DNA of 64,000 nucleotides from Hydrogenophaga sp. (GTDB lineage: Bacteria > Pseudomonadota > Gammaproteobacteria > Burkholderiales > Burkholderiaceae_C). Below are positions 36,292 to 46,142 of the stretch, one piece after another. Both the position numbers and the translations under genes were made by a program. The notes under the pieces were generated by a model that had not been told where the DNA came from, ran no database searches, and saw only the letters and a program-made list of their open reading frames with translations. The DNA lies in NCBI RefSeq assembly GCF_030373245.1, contig NZ_JAUCZF010000005.1:1-64000 (forward strand). Direction: 5' to 3'. Positions within the stretch are counted from its first letter, which is position 1. Every line of letters begins with the position of its first letter.

Positions 36292-36855
36292 TCAGCGCGC
36301 CAGAGGGGTGGCCTCGGCCACGGCCTGCACGCGGCGTGCGCCGTTGAAGCGGGTTTCCCAGTAGGCCTTGCGCATGTCTTCGACACGTACGGTAGACCCG
36401 GAGCGCGGCGAGTGGATGAACTTGCCGTCACCCACGTAGATGCCGACATGGCTGAAGGCGCGGCGCATCGTGTTGAAGAACACCAAGTCGCCCGGCTTGA
36501 GGTCGTTGCGCTCGATGGGATCGGTGGCCGCGGCCTGTTCTTCGGCCCGTCGGGGAAGCACCTTGCCCAGTGACTGTTCAAACACTGCGCGCACAAAGCC
36601 GCTGCAGTCAAAACCGGTTTCGGCGCTGTTGCCGCCGTACTTGTAGGGCACGCCGAGGAAACCCATGGCATTCATCACAAGTTGCGAAGCGGTATCACCG
36701 ACCGCGTCACCAGCGCGTTGAAGCTGATCGCCCAGGCGCTGTACCAATCCCTTGTCGACCAGCAAAGCGTCCATGCTGTCGTAGGCAGGCTGGCCGGGGC
36801 CAGCAAACGCCGACGCCGACAGGCTGAACACAAGAGGCAACAACCAGCGTTTCAT
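36292..36855 (-). CDS. NlpC/P60 family cell-wall hydrolase (C40 peptidase)
   Basis: This 187-residue secreted protein has a Sec signal peptide (MKRWLLPLVFSLSASAFA, cleavage near residue 18), a short helical linker and a C-terminal NlpC/P60 domain. Cys84 in GFDCSGFV and His136 in FSHVGIYVGDG form the catalytic pair, with His148 as third residue. Such enzymes cut D-gamma-glutamyl-meso-diaminopimelate bonds in peptidoglycan stems. The start at 36855 is fixed by the signal peptide. The 255 bp between it and the cyclase start at 36036 show no further gene. Confidence 0.9.
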   Translation of the reverse strand: MKRWLLPLVFSLSASAFAGPGQPAYDSMDALLVDKGLVQRLGDQLQRAGDAVGDTASQLVMNAMGFLGVPYKYGGNSAETGFDCSGFVRAVFEQSLGKVLPRRAEEQAAATDPIERNDLKPGDLVFFNTMRRAFSHVGIYVGDGKFIHSPRSGSTVRVEDMRKAYWETRFNGARRVQAVAEATPLAR

Positions 36856-36864
36856 GGTGGCGCG

Positions 36865-36893
36865 ACGATAGATGCAAAGGATGCAGAAGTCAA
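36865..36893 (-). promoter_or_regulatory. Candidate promoter for the NlpC/P60 gene
   Basis: On the minus strand TTGACT (36893-36888), a 17-bp spacer and TATCGT (36870-36865) fit a sigma-70 promoter. The -10 lies only about 10 bases before the ATG and no ribosome site is seen, which would make the transcript nearly leaderless. Either that is real or the start point is set by another promoter. Confidence 0.35.
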
Positions 36894-37230
36894 GTGAGGA
36901 AATTGGCGGAAATGCTTGATTTCGCTTGCAATTCCTCGCTTCGGTTTGATTGACAGATCGCTGGTTGGGGGTGTGTGCCCTGAAGACACTGCGCTTGGCC
37001 GAGCCCCGCTGCCGCGGGTCGCAGTGACGCTGGGTCGTCATTTATCGGCGTTCAGACATCTGCCAGACGTTGATAGGGTGGGGCTTCGATCAACACGATG
37101 ACTTTTGCTCAAATGATCAATAGCGATTTGGTTAGTTGATCAATAATGAATAAAGTGAACATTGTTCATTAAGATGACAAAAAATACTTGAAGATAGTTC
37201 TTTAACGAATTGATATATATAAGTTTTCTC
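36894..37230. other. AT-rich intergenic region with operator-like dyads
   Basis: No gene is seen. The part from about 37090 to 37230 is much richer in A+T than the rest of the window. It holds two direct copies of TGATCAATA (37114-37122 and 37137-37145, 23 bp apart) and the dyad TGAACATTGTTCA (37156-37168). TTGAAG at 37188 and the TATA-rich stretch at 37212-37220 could form part of a promoter for the TetR gene. The dyad is a reasonable self-operator for that regulator; this is inference. Confidence 0.5.
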
Positions 37231-38049
37231 ATGAAAGTGAAGTTCGACGAGTTGATGCCCGTGCCCAGTCCGCAAGACCTGGCCGAGGCGCGGGAGCGCG
37301 TCCAGGAGCGCCAGGACCGACAGGCCCGTGCCAACAGCGCTCGCCGTGAGCAACTGCTCGACACGGCCCAGGCCTTGATCGACGCGCAGGGGCTGGACGG
37401 TTTCAACATGCGAGTGATGGCCCGGCGCGCGGGCTACACCGCGGGCGCGCTTTACGCCTATTTCGACGGCAAGGAAGGCATCCTGCTGGCCTTGCAGCGC
37501 CGGGTGCTGGACCGGCTGGCAGACGCTGTGCAGGGTGTGAGACCGTCCCGGCCTTCGCGCGGGACGCGACCCGGACCGGTGGGAAGGCAGGCGGTGGCGG
37601 TGGGTTTGCCGCAGCAGCTATATATCGCCCAGTCGCTGGCCTGGTGGCGGCGCCTGGCGCAAGACCCGGGCGGGTTCCAGTTGCTGCTGCTGCGCCCATC
37701 CTCGGTTGTGGCGGCTGGTGCGCTTGCAACTCAAAGCCCATTGGGTGGTCCAGCGGCCATGCTGGGCGACCTGGAAGCGGTGCTACAGCCCTGCCGAGAT
37801 TCCTTGTTGGCCAGCGGGCTGGATGAAACAGAGGCCTACCTGCTGCACCGCGAGCTGGTGGCTTGCGGCCTGGGTCTGCTGACTCTGGCCACAGCCAGTG
37901 GCCACAGCGAGCCCGGCGGACTGGAGGCCCAGTGGCGCAGCACGCTGGAGCGGTGGCTGGCGGTGAGCCTGCGGCCGACCCAGTCCCCCCAGGCCGGCGA
38001 TGGCACCCTGGCGGGGCCGATTGATCAAGCAGACCTGTTTGGCGAGTGA
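37231..38049 (+). CDS. TetR family transcriptional regulator
   Basis: The 272-residue protein has the TetR N-terminal helix-turn-helix at about residues 45-90 (LLDTAQALIDAQGLDGFNM, then RRAGYTAGALYAYFDGKEGI). A long charged N-terminal extension (LAEARERVQERQDRQARAN) precedes it, and a helical ligand/dimer domain follows. The ATG at 37231 is chosen over TTG at 37210. Its upstream region is unusually AT-rich and contains candidate operators. The isochorismatase-like gene begins 100 bp downstream and could be a target. The ligand is unknown. Confidence 0.85.
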   Translation: MKVKFDELMPVPSPQDLAEARERVQERQDRQARANSARREQLLDTAQALIDAQGLDGFNMRVMARRAGYTAGALYAYFDGKEGILLALQRRVLDRLADAVQGVRPSRPSRGTRPGPVGRQAVAVGLPQQLYIAQSLAWWRRLAQDPGGFQLLLLRPSSVVAAGALATQSPLGGPAAMLGDLEAVLQPCRDSLLASGLDETEAYLLHRELVACGLGLLTLATASGHSEPGGLEAQWRSTLERWLAVSLRPTQSPQAGDGTLAGPIDQADLFGE

Positions 38050-38149
38050 TCCGTGATCGGTCAGCGACGACAATGGCAGGAACGCGCTGGCGCCGGGCTG
38101 ATGCTGACCCGCTGTCAGCCCCTCCCTCCGACTCTCCAAGGATTGACGC

Positions 38150-38755
38150 ATGCTGCTTGACGTAACCGATTCTCAACTGGTGCTGGTGGACTACCAGGCG
38201 CGTCTCATGCCAGCCTTGTGCCAGGGCCCGCTGGCACTGGCCAACGCCTTGCGCCTCGCTCAGACTGCTCAGTTGCTTCAAGTGCCTGTTTGGGGCACCG
38301 AGCAAAATCCTGAAAAATTGGGTGCCAACGCAGCCGAACTGCGCGCCTTGTGTCGCAAAACGTTGCCCAAGATGCACTTCAGCGCCGTGGCAGACGGGTT
38401 GCTCGACTGCCTGCGCCCACCGGTTCGCGCTGCGGGCGGCAACGCCCGCAGCTTGCCCAAGCACCTCCAAAAGCCAGCCACGGCCGCTGCGCCGGAGCGC
38501 GGCACCGTCGTCATCGGTGGCTGCGAGGCCCACGTCTGCCTGCTGCAGACGGCGCTGGAGCTGGTCGAGCAGGAGTGGGACGTTTGGGTGGTGACGGATG
38601 CTTGCGCTTCGCGCACCGAGCGCAACCGTGACGCTGCCTTCGATCGGTTGGCTGGCGCCGGCGTTGAGCTGGTCACCACGGAAATGGTGGTCTTCGAGTG
38701 GTTGCGCAGCGCCGACCACCCGGTGTTCCGGCCGGTTCAGGCCTTGATCAAATAA
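38150..38755 (+). CDS. Isochorismatase-like cysteine hydrolase
   Basis: This 201-residue protein of the isochorismatase/nicotinamidase fold has the predicted triad Asp14 (LVLVDYQARL), Lys74 (LPKMHFSA) and Cys130 (CEAHVCLLQTAL), with the cis-peptide region VVIGGCEAH just before the cysteine. A loop of about 30 residues between the Lys and Cys segments is longer than in minimal members. Substrates across the family include nicotinamide, N-carbamoyl compounds and isochorismate, and none can be assigned here. A stem TGGCGC/GCGCCA at 38762-38779 follows its stop. Confidence 0.83.
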   Translation: MLLDVTDSQLVLVDYQARLMPALCQGPLALANALRLAQTAQLLQVPVWGTEQNPEKLGANAAELRALCRKTLPKMHFSAVADGLLDCLRPPVRAAGGNARSLPKHLQKPATAAAPERGTVVIGGCEAHVCLLQTALELVEQEWDVWVVTDACASRTERNRDAAFDRLAGAGVELVTTEMVVFEWLRSADHPVFRPVQALIK

Positions 38756-38922
38756 AACTGTTGGCGCCTTGAAGCGCCACCGGTCTGCGCGCGGCCCAGA
38801 GAAGGATGCCGCGTCAGCCTGTCGCAAGCCTGCTTCTCATAATTATGAATTCAGTTTGAAGCAGCCAGACCCTGGGTGGAACAGGGCAACCGGCGCCCCG
38901 ATGCACCATCCAGGAGACCCTC

Positions 38923-40818
38923 ATGACCCAGTCTTATGCCGATTTTTACCGCCGCTCGATCGATGATCGAGACGCGTTCTGGGCAGAAGAGGCCCAGCGT
39001 ATTGAGTGGAAACAGCCGTTTCAACGGGTGTGCAACTACGACAACCCGCCGTTCGCGCGCTGGTTCGAAGGCGGGCTGACCAACCTGTGCCACAACGCGG
39101 TGGATCGCCACCTCAAGGACCGCCCGGACCAGAACGCGCTGATCTTTGTCTCCACCGAAACCGACACCGAGCGGGTCTACAGTTTCCGCGAGCTGCACGC
39201 CGAGGTGCAGCGCATGGCGGCCATCCTGCTGGCTCAAGGGGTGAAAAAGGGTGATCGGGTGCTGATTTACATGCCCATGATTGCCGAGGCCGCCTTCGCC
39301 ATGCTGGCCTGCGCTCGCATCGGGGCCATCCACTCGGTGGTGTTCGGCGGCTTCGCCAGCCATTCCCTGGCCAGTCGCATTGAGGACGCTTCGCCCGTCG
39401 CCATCGTCAGTGCCGATGCGGGTTCGCGCAGCGGCAAGGTAGTGGAATACAAGCCGTTGCTGGATGAAGCGATTCGCCTGTCCACGCACAAACCAGCCAA
39501 AGTGGTCATGGTGGATCGCGGCCTGGCACCCTTTGCCAGTGTGGCCGGGCGCGATGTGGACTACGCCGCCGAGCGAAAGCAGGTGATGGACACGGAGGTG
39601 CCTTGCGAGTGGGTAGACGCCACCCACCCCAGCTACACGCTCTACACCAGCGGCACCACCGGCAAGCCCAAGGGCGTGCAGCGCGACACCGGTGGCTACG
39701 CCGTGGCGCTGGCCGCGAGCATGAAGCACATCTACATGGGAGAGCCGGGTGAAACCTATTTCTCCACCAGCGATATCGGCTGGGTGGTGGGCCACAGCTA
39801 CATCATCTACGGCCCGCTCATCGCCGGCATGGCGACCATCATGTACGAGGGCTTGCCCATCCGCCCCGATGCTGGCATCTGGTGGCACCTGGTCGAGAAA
39901 TACAAGGTCTCGGTGATGTTCAGCGCGCCCACCGCGGTGCGGGTGCTCAAGAAATACGACCCCTCGTTCATCAAGAAATACGACCTGTCCAGCCTCAAGG
40001 CACTGTTTCTGGCCGGCGAGCCGCTGGACGAGCCCACCGCCCAGTGGATTTCCGCGGAGCTGGGCAAGCCCATCATCGACAACTACTGGCAGACCGAGAC
40101 CGGCTGGCCGATCCTCTCGCTGTGCAACGGCGTCGAGTCCGCACCGAGTAAGTTCGGCTCACCCGGCAAGGCGGTGTATGGCTACAACGTGCAGCTGCTG
40201 GACGATCAGACTGGGGAAGAGCTCAAGGGCAGCAACCAGAAGGGTGTGGTCGCCATCGAAGGCCCGCTGCCACCCGGTTGCATGCAGACCGTGTGGCAGG
40301 ACGACGAGCGCTTCGTCAAGACCTACTGGTCCAGCGTGCCGGGCAAACTGGTCTACAGCACCTTCGACTGGGGCATTCGCGACGACGACGGGTATTTCTT
40401 CATCCTTGGCCGCACCGACGACGTGATCAACGTGGCCGGGCACCGGCTGGGCACGCGAGAAATCGAGGAGAGCATCTCCAGCCACCCGAAGATCGCCGAG
40501 GTGGCGGTGGTCGGTGTGGCCGATCAGCTCAAGGGCCAGGTGGCGATGGCGTTTGCTGTGGTCAAGGACGCCTCGCTGCTGACAGACGATGCGTCACGCC
40601 TGAAGCTTGAGGGCGAAGTGATGAAGCTGGTGGATGGCCAATTGGGTGCCGTGGCCCGGCCAGCGCGGGTGCGGTTTGTGACCGTACTGCCCAAGACGCG
40701 CAGTGGCAAGCTGCTGCGCCGCGCGATACAGGCCGTGTGCGAGGGTCGCGACGCCGGTGACCTGACGACCATGGACGATCCGGCCGCGCTGCAGCAGATC
40801 AAAGACTTGCTGGCCTGA
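38923..40818 (+). CDS. prpE: Propionate-CoA ligase (PrpE-type)
   Basis: The enzyme activates propionate (or acetate) through an acyl-adenylate to the CoA thioester. The 631-residue protein has the ACS N-terminus (YADFYRRSIDDRDAFWAEEA), the P-loop YTSGTTGKPKG, the ADIGWVVGHSY-like segment, WQTETGWP and the C-terminal TRSGKLLRR with the acetylatable catalytic lysine. The N-terminus and the motif YKPLLDEAI favour PrpE over Acs; substrate preference is inferred. GGAG precedes ATG at 38923. The 167 bp upstream contain an AT-rich CATAATTATG palindrome. Confidence 0.88.
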   Translation: MTQSYADFYRRSIDDRDAFWAEEAQRIEWKQPFQRVCNYDNPPFARWFEGGLTNLCHNAVDRHLKDRPDQNALIFVSTETDTERVYSFRELHAEVQRMAAILLAQGVKKGDRVLIYMPMIAEAAFAMLACARIGAIHSVVFGGFASHSLASRIEDASPVAIVSADAGSRSGKVVEYKPLLDEAIRLSTHKPAKVVMVDRGLAPFASVAGRDVDYAAERKQVMDTEVPCEWVDATHPSYTLYTSGTTGKPKGVQRDTGGYAVALAASMKHIYMGEPGETYFSTSDIGWVVGHSYIIYGPLIAGMATIMYEGLPIRPDAGIWWHLVEKYKVSVMFSAPTAVRVLKKYDPSFIKKYDLSSLKALFLAGEPLDEPTAQWISAELGKPIIDNYWQTETGWPILSLCNGVESAPSKFGSPGKAVYGYNVQLLDDQTGEELKGSNQKGVVAIEGPLPPGCMQTVWQDDERFVKTYWSSVPGKLVYSTFDWGIRDDDGYFFILGRTDDVINVAGHRLGTREIEESISSHPKIAEVAVVGVADQLKGQVAMAFAVVKDASLLTDDASRLKLEGEVMKLVDGQLGAVARPARVRFVTVLPKTRSGKLLRRAIQAVCEGRDAGDLTTMDDPAALQQIKDLLA

Positions 40819-40906
40819 CGTCCTCGGCCCAACCACCCCGGTGCCGTCATGGTGCCGGGCTTGGCCGTGTCTGGACGATATTTCCATTTGGTGGATGCGC
40901 CCGGCA

Positions 40907-40939
40907 TTTGTCCGTATGATGCATGCTTATATTGACAAA
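40907..40939. promoter_or_regulatory. Inverted repeat upstream of the ArsR gene
   Basis: TTTGTC (40907-40912) and GACAAA (40934-40939) form an inverted repeat around an AT-rich centre that contains TATGAT and TATATT, possible -10 elements. It ends 13 bp before the ArsR start codon, the usual place for autoregulation by this family. Binding is inferred. Confidence 0.4.
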
Positions 40940-40952
40940 AGTGTGAGCAGTC

Positions 40953-41327
40953 ATGGAACAAATGATCGGATCCGAAGCCAACATCGAGAAGGTGCGCGTC
41001 TTCGAAATGGCGGCCGAGCTGTTCGGTGTGCTGGCCACGCCCATGCGACTGCGCATCCTCAGCGCACTCTGCGACAAGGAAAAATCGGTGTCGCAGCTGC
41101 TGCAGGAAATCGACACCACCCAGCCCAACCTGTCGCAGCACCTCAACCTGCTGTACCGCGCCGGTGTGCTGGCCAAGCGCAAGGAAGGCACCCAGGTGAT
41201 TTACCGGGTGCAAAGTGAAAAGGCGGTGATGCTGTGTCGCACCGTGTGCACGCAAATTGCGATCGAAATGGACGAGCCCAGTGCGGTTCCCGCATCTGAG
41301 CGCCTGTCGCCGCGCCTGATGTCCTGA
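40953..41327 (+). CDS. ArsR/SmtB family transcriptional regulator
   Basis: This 124-residue winged-helix repressor has the ArsR core: FGVLATPMRLRILSALC, the recognition helix TTQPNLSQHLNLLYRAG and the wing KRKEGTQVIYRV. The cysteines are Cys40, Cys95 and Cys99. The classic ELCVCD arsenic site is absent. A pair near positions 40 and 100 recalls persulfide-sensing SqrR/BigR proteins, so thiol-based sensing is possible. It follows prpE by 134 bp and precedes a small lipoprotein gene by 16 bp. Confidence 0.85.
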   Translation: MEQMIGSEANIEKVRVFEMAAELFGVLATPMRLRILSALCDKEKSVSQLLQEIDTTQPNLSQHLNLLYRAGVLAKRKEGTQVIYRVQSEKAVMLCRTVCTQIAIEMDEPSAVPASERLSPRLMS

Positions 41328-41343
41328 TCTCCAGCCCGTACCT

Positions 41344-41604
41344 ATGCCTTCGATGATCGCCCGTTGTCTGCTGCCGGTTGCTGCTGTGTCGGTGCTGTCG
41401 GGTTGTGCGTTTGGTGGCGTGAACCTCGGCTTCTCCCTACCCATCGGCCGAAATGCCGGCGTCGGGGTGAGCGTGGGCAGCGATGGTCGCATTGGCACCA
41501 GCATCGGGGTGGGTGTGGGAGGCGGCTCGGTGAGTGTCGGTACGTCAGGACAGTTGCCACCTCCCGCGCCGTCTTCCGCCGAAAAAGAGCCAACCAGCAA
41601 GTAG
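41344..41604 (+). CDS. Small predicted lipoprotein
   Basis: This 86-residue protein has a signal peptide with a lipobox (VLSGC; Cys near residue 21), so it should be lipid-anchored in the cell envelope. The mature part is strongly Gly/Val/Ser-rich with an alternating pattern (VGVSVGSDGRIGTSIGVGVGGG) and ends in a Pro/Ser/Lys tail. No family is recognised. It starts 16 bp after the ArsR stop and may be controlled by that regulator. The 292 bp that follow it to sucA contain no further gene. Confidence 0.65.
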   Translation: MPSMIARCLLPVAAVSVLSGCAFGGVNLGFSLPIGRNAGVGVSVGSDGRIGTSIGVGVGGGSVSVGTSGQLPPPAPSSAEKEPTSK

Positions 41605-41863
41605 TGCGGCTCCCCGTGAGCAGCTGGGCGTCGCGCTCAATTTTCTTGGTTCCCCACATGGGGCTGACACGCCGCTGTCAGTTGGTGTGAGCGCAACACA
41701 CCCGTGTCGGTTGTGCCCATCCAGGGCATTCATGGCGCCGCTTTTCCCCGCTGCCGCAAAGGGGATGGCACAATCAGCCCTGCATTCAGTTCCTTCCACA
41801 GTCACTGTCGCATCCGCCAAACGGTCAAGCCGTGTCGCGGAAGGTTTGTTTTAACCAGCTAAT

Positions 41864-41885
41864 GTTTCCTGCAGGGAAACGGAGG
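41864..41885 (+). promoter_or_regulatory. Hairpin next to the sucA ribosome site
   Basis: GTTTCC (41864-41869) and GGAAAC (41875-41880) can pair over a five-base loop, TGCAG. The right arm runs directly into GGAGG (41881-41885), the likely ribosome site for sucA at 41897. A structure here could affect translation initiation or be a protein-binding dyad in the leader. Confidence 0.35.
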
Positions 41886-41896
41886 TCAGCGAATTC

Positions 41897-44782
41897 ATGA
41901 GCGATTCCGCATCCGGCAACGTCTATGTTGCCTACAAGGGCAACTCGTACCTTTACGGTGGCAACGCGCCATACGTTGAAGAGATGTACGAAAACTACCT
42001 GGCCAACCCAGGCAGCGTGTCCGAATCCTGGCGTTCCTATTTTGACGCGCTGCAGCACGTGCCAGCCGTTGACGGAACCGATGTTCGCGACGTACCCCAC
42101 CTCCCTGTCATCAACGCCTTTGCCGATCGTGCCAAGCAGGGCGGCACCCGCGTGGTCATCGCTGCCGGTGCCGATTCCGATCTGGGCCGCAAGCGCGTCG
42201 CCGTCCAGCAGCTGATCGCAGCCTACCGCAACGTGGGTGCGCGCTGGGCCGACCTTGATCCCCTCAAGCGCGACGAGCGCGACAACATCCCTGAGTTGGA
42301 GCCTTCTTTTTACGGCTTCACCGATGCCGACTACGAGACGGTGTTCAACACCAGCAACACTTTCTTCGGCAAAGAGGTGATGTCCCTGCGCGACCTGCTC
42401 AATGCGCTGCGCGAGACCTATTGCCGCACGGTGGGCCCAGAGTACATGTACGCCTCCGACCAGCGCGAAAAGCGCTGGTGGCAGGAGCAGCTGGAGAGCA
42501 AGCGCAGCAAGCCGGTGTTTGATGCGGAGAAGAAAAAAGAAATCCTCAAACAGCTCACGGCTGCCGAGGGCCTGGAGCGCTACCTGCACACCAAGTACGT
42601 GGGGCAGAAACGCTTCTCGCTGGAAGGCGGCGAGAGCTTCATCGCCTGCATGCACGAGCTGGTGCAACTCTCCGGCTCGCGTGGCGTGCAAGAGGTGGTG
42701 ATCGGCATGGCGCACCGTGGTCGCCTGAACGTGCTGGTCAACACGCTGGGCAAGACCCCGGCCGGCCTGTTCGCCGAGTTTGACCACACCGCAGTGGAAG
42801 ACCTGCCAGCGGGCGACGTCAAGTACCACCAGGGCTTCAGCTCGGACATCGCCACGCCGGGCGGTCCAGTACACCTGACGCTGGCATTCAACCCGTCCCA
42901 CTTGGAGATCGTCAATCCTGTGGTCGAGGGCTCGGTGCGCTCGCGTCAGGAGCGCCGCAAGGACACCGATGGCGACAGCGTGCTGCCCATCCTGGTGCAT
43001 GGTGATGCGGCTTTCGCCGGCCAGGGCGTGGTGATGGAGACGCTGGCCCTGTCTCAGACCCGTGGGTACTACACCGGCGGTACGGTGCATGTGGTGATCA
43101 ACAACCAGATCGGCTTCACCACCAGCGACCCCCGCGACACCCGCTCCACCTTGTATTGCACCGATGTGGTCAAGATGATCGAGGCGCCGGTGCTGCACGT
43201 CAACGGCGACGATCCCGAGGCGGTGGTGTTCTGCACTCAGCTCGCCCTGGACTACCGCCAGGAGTTCAACAAGGACGTGGTGATCGACATCATCTGCTTC
43301 CGCAAACTGGGTCACAACGAGCAGGACACGCCAGCGCTCACGCAGCCGCTGATGTACAAGAAGATTGCTCAGCACCCAGGGACGCGAAAGCTGTACGCGG
43401 ATCGGCTGGCAGCCCAGGGGCTGGGCGATACGCTGGGTGAGGAGATGGTCAAGGCCTACCGCCTGGCGATGGATGAAGGGCGTCATGCCAAGGAATTCAC
43501 CATCACCAACGCGCACAACAAGTTCGTGGTGGACTGGTCGCCTCACCTCAAGGCCAAGTGGACCGACAACGCTGACACCAGCGTGCCCGAAAAAGAGTGG
43601 AAGCGCATTGCCGAGAAGATGACCACCATCCCGGCCAATGTTTCACCACACAATCTGGTCAAGAAGGTTTACGACGACCGAGCATCCATGGGTCGGGGCG
43701 AAATCAACGTCGACTGGGGCATGGGCGAGCACATGGCATTCGCCAGCCTGGTGGCCGCGGGCTATGGCATCCGGCTGTCGGGTGAGGACTGCGGCCGCGG
43801 CACGTTCACCCACCGGCATGCGGTGATCCACGACCAGAACCGCGAGAAGTGGGACAGCGGGACCTATGTTCCGCTGCAAAACATCAGCAGCGACCAGGGC
43901 CAGTTCACCGTCATCGACTCCATTCTCTCGGAAGAGGCCGTGCTGGGCTTTGAGTATGGTTTCGCCAGCAACGATCCCAACACCCTGGTGATCTGGGAAG
44001 CCCAGTTCGGCGACTTCCTCAACGGTGCGCAGGTGGTGGTGGACCAGTTCATCGCCAGCGGTGAAGTGAAGTGGGGCCGCTTGAACGGCATCACGTTGAT
44101 GCTGCCGCATGGCTATGAAGGGCAGGGCCCAGAGCACAGCTCGGCCCGCATCGAGCGATTCATGCAACTGGCCGCCGACACCAACATGCAGATCGTGCAG
44201 CCGACCTCGGCCAGCCAGATCTTTCATGTGTTGCGTCGCCAGATGATCCGTCCGCTGCGCAAGCCGCTGATTCTCTTCACGCCCAAGTCACTTCTGCGAA
44301 ACAAGGACGCCACCTCACCGCTGGTCGAGTTCACCAAAGGCCATTTCCAGACCGTGATCCCGGAGCAGAACCCGGATGTGGTCAAGAAAGCCGAGAAGGT
44401 CAAGCGCATCATCTGCTGCTCGGGCAAGGTCTACTACGATCTGGCGAAGAAGCGCCTGGAAATGGGCACGGAGGACACGGTGATCCTGCGGGTGGAACAG
44501 CTCTACCCGTTCCCGCACAAGGTGTTTTCCGCCGAAATCCGGAAGTACCCCAACGCCACCGACATCGTGTGGTGCCAGGACGAGCCGCAAAACCAGGGCG
44601 CCTGGTTTTTCGTGCAGCACTACATCCACGAGAACATGCTGGACGGCCAGCGTCTGGGCTACGCCGGTCGTACCGCTTCGGCGTCGCCGGCCGTGGGCTA
44701 TGCGCACCTGCACCAGGAGCAGCAGAAGACCTTGATCGAAGCTGCCTTCAGCAAGCTCAAGGGCTTCATCCTCACCAAGTAA
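41897..44782 (+). CDS. sucA: 2-oxoglutarate dehydrogenase E1 component
   Basis: SucA is the ThDP-dependent decarboxylase of the 2-oxoglutarate dehydrogenase complex in the TCA cycle. The 961-residue protein has the E1o N-terminus (YLYGGNAPYVEEMYENYLANP), then GMAHRGRLNVLVNTLGK, GDAAFAGQGVVMETLALSQ and the ThDP/Mg region HVVINNQIGFTTSDP. In the C-terminal half it has AQFGDFLNGAQVVVDQFI and LMLPHGYEGQGPEHSSARIE. Length matches the family. sucB follows after 84 bp. Confidence 0.97.
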   Translation: MSDSASGNVYVAYKGNSYLYGGNAPYVEEMYENYLANPGSVSESWRSYFDALQHVPAVDGTDVRDVPHLPVINAFADRAKQGGTRVVIAAGADSDLGRKRVAVQQLIAAYRNVGARWADLDPLKRDERDNIPELEPSFYGFTDADYETVFNTSNTFFGKEVMSLRDLLNALRETYCRTVGPEYMYASDQREKRWWQEQLESKRSKPVFDAEKKKEILKQLTAAEGLERYLHTKYVGQKRFSLEGGESFIACMHELVQLSGSRGVQEVVIGMAHRGRLNVLVNTLGKTPAGLFAEFDHTAVEDLPAGDVKYHQGFSSDIATPGGPVHLTLAFNPSHLEIVNPVVEGSVRSRQERRKDTDGDSVLPILVHGDAAFAGQGVVMETLALSQTRGYYTGGTVHVVINNQIGFTTSDPRDTRSTLYCTDVVKMIEAPVLHVNGDDPEAVVFCTQLALDYRQEFNKDVVIDIICFRKLGHNEQDTPALTQPLMYKKIAQHPGTRKLYADRLAAQGLGDTLGEEMVKAYRLAMDEGRHAKEFTITNAHNKFVVDWSPHLKAKWTDNADTSVPEKEWKRIAEKMTTIPANVSPHNLVKKVYDDRASMGRGEINVDWGMGEHMAFASLVAAGYGIRLSGEDCGRGTFTHRHAVIHDQNREKWDSGTYVPLQNISSDQGQFTVIDSILSEEAVLGFEYGFASNDPNTLVIWEAQFGDFLNGAQVVVDQFIASGEVKWGRLNGITLMLPHGYEGQGPEHSSARIERFMQLAADTNMQIVQPTSASQIFHVLRRQMIRPLRKPLILFTPKSLLRNKDATSPLVEFTKGHFQTVIPEQNPDVVKKAEKVKRIICCSGKVYYDLAKKRLEMGTEDTVILRVEQLYPFPHKVFSAEIRKYPNATDIVWCQDEPQNQGAWFFVQHYIHENMLDGQRLGYAGRTASASPAVGYAHLHQEQQKTLIEAAFSKLKGFILTK

Positions 44783-44866
44783 ACCTGCGGGTCCTGGCGG
44801 ACGTGGTGTGAAAGCCCTTGCACCCCCTCGGTCAGACCCGCGCACATCGCACAATCGGGATAAAAA

Positions 44867-46126
<1,260 letters not shown>

Positions 46127-46142
46127 TCAGCGAGACCGCTGC

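Noticed and set aside
41825..43546. A 573-codon open frame on the minus strand
   Set aside because: It is antisense to sucA and is a compositional shadow. The same applies to 44315-46036 opposite the sucA/sucB region and 46427-48580 opposite lpdA.
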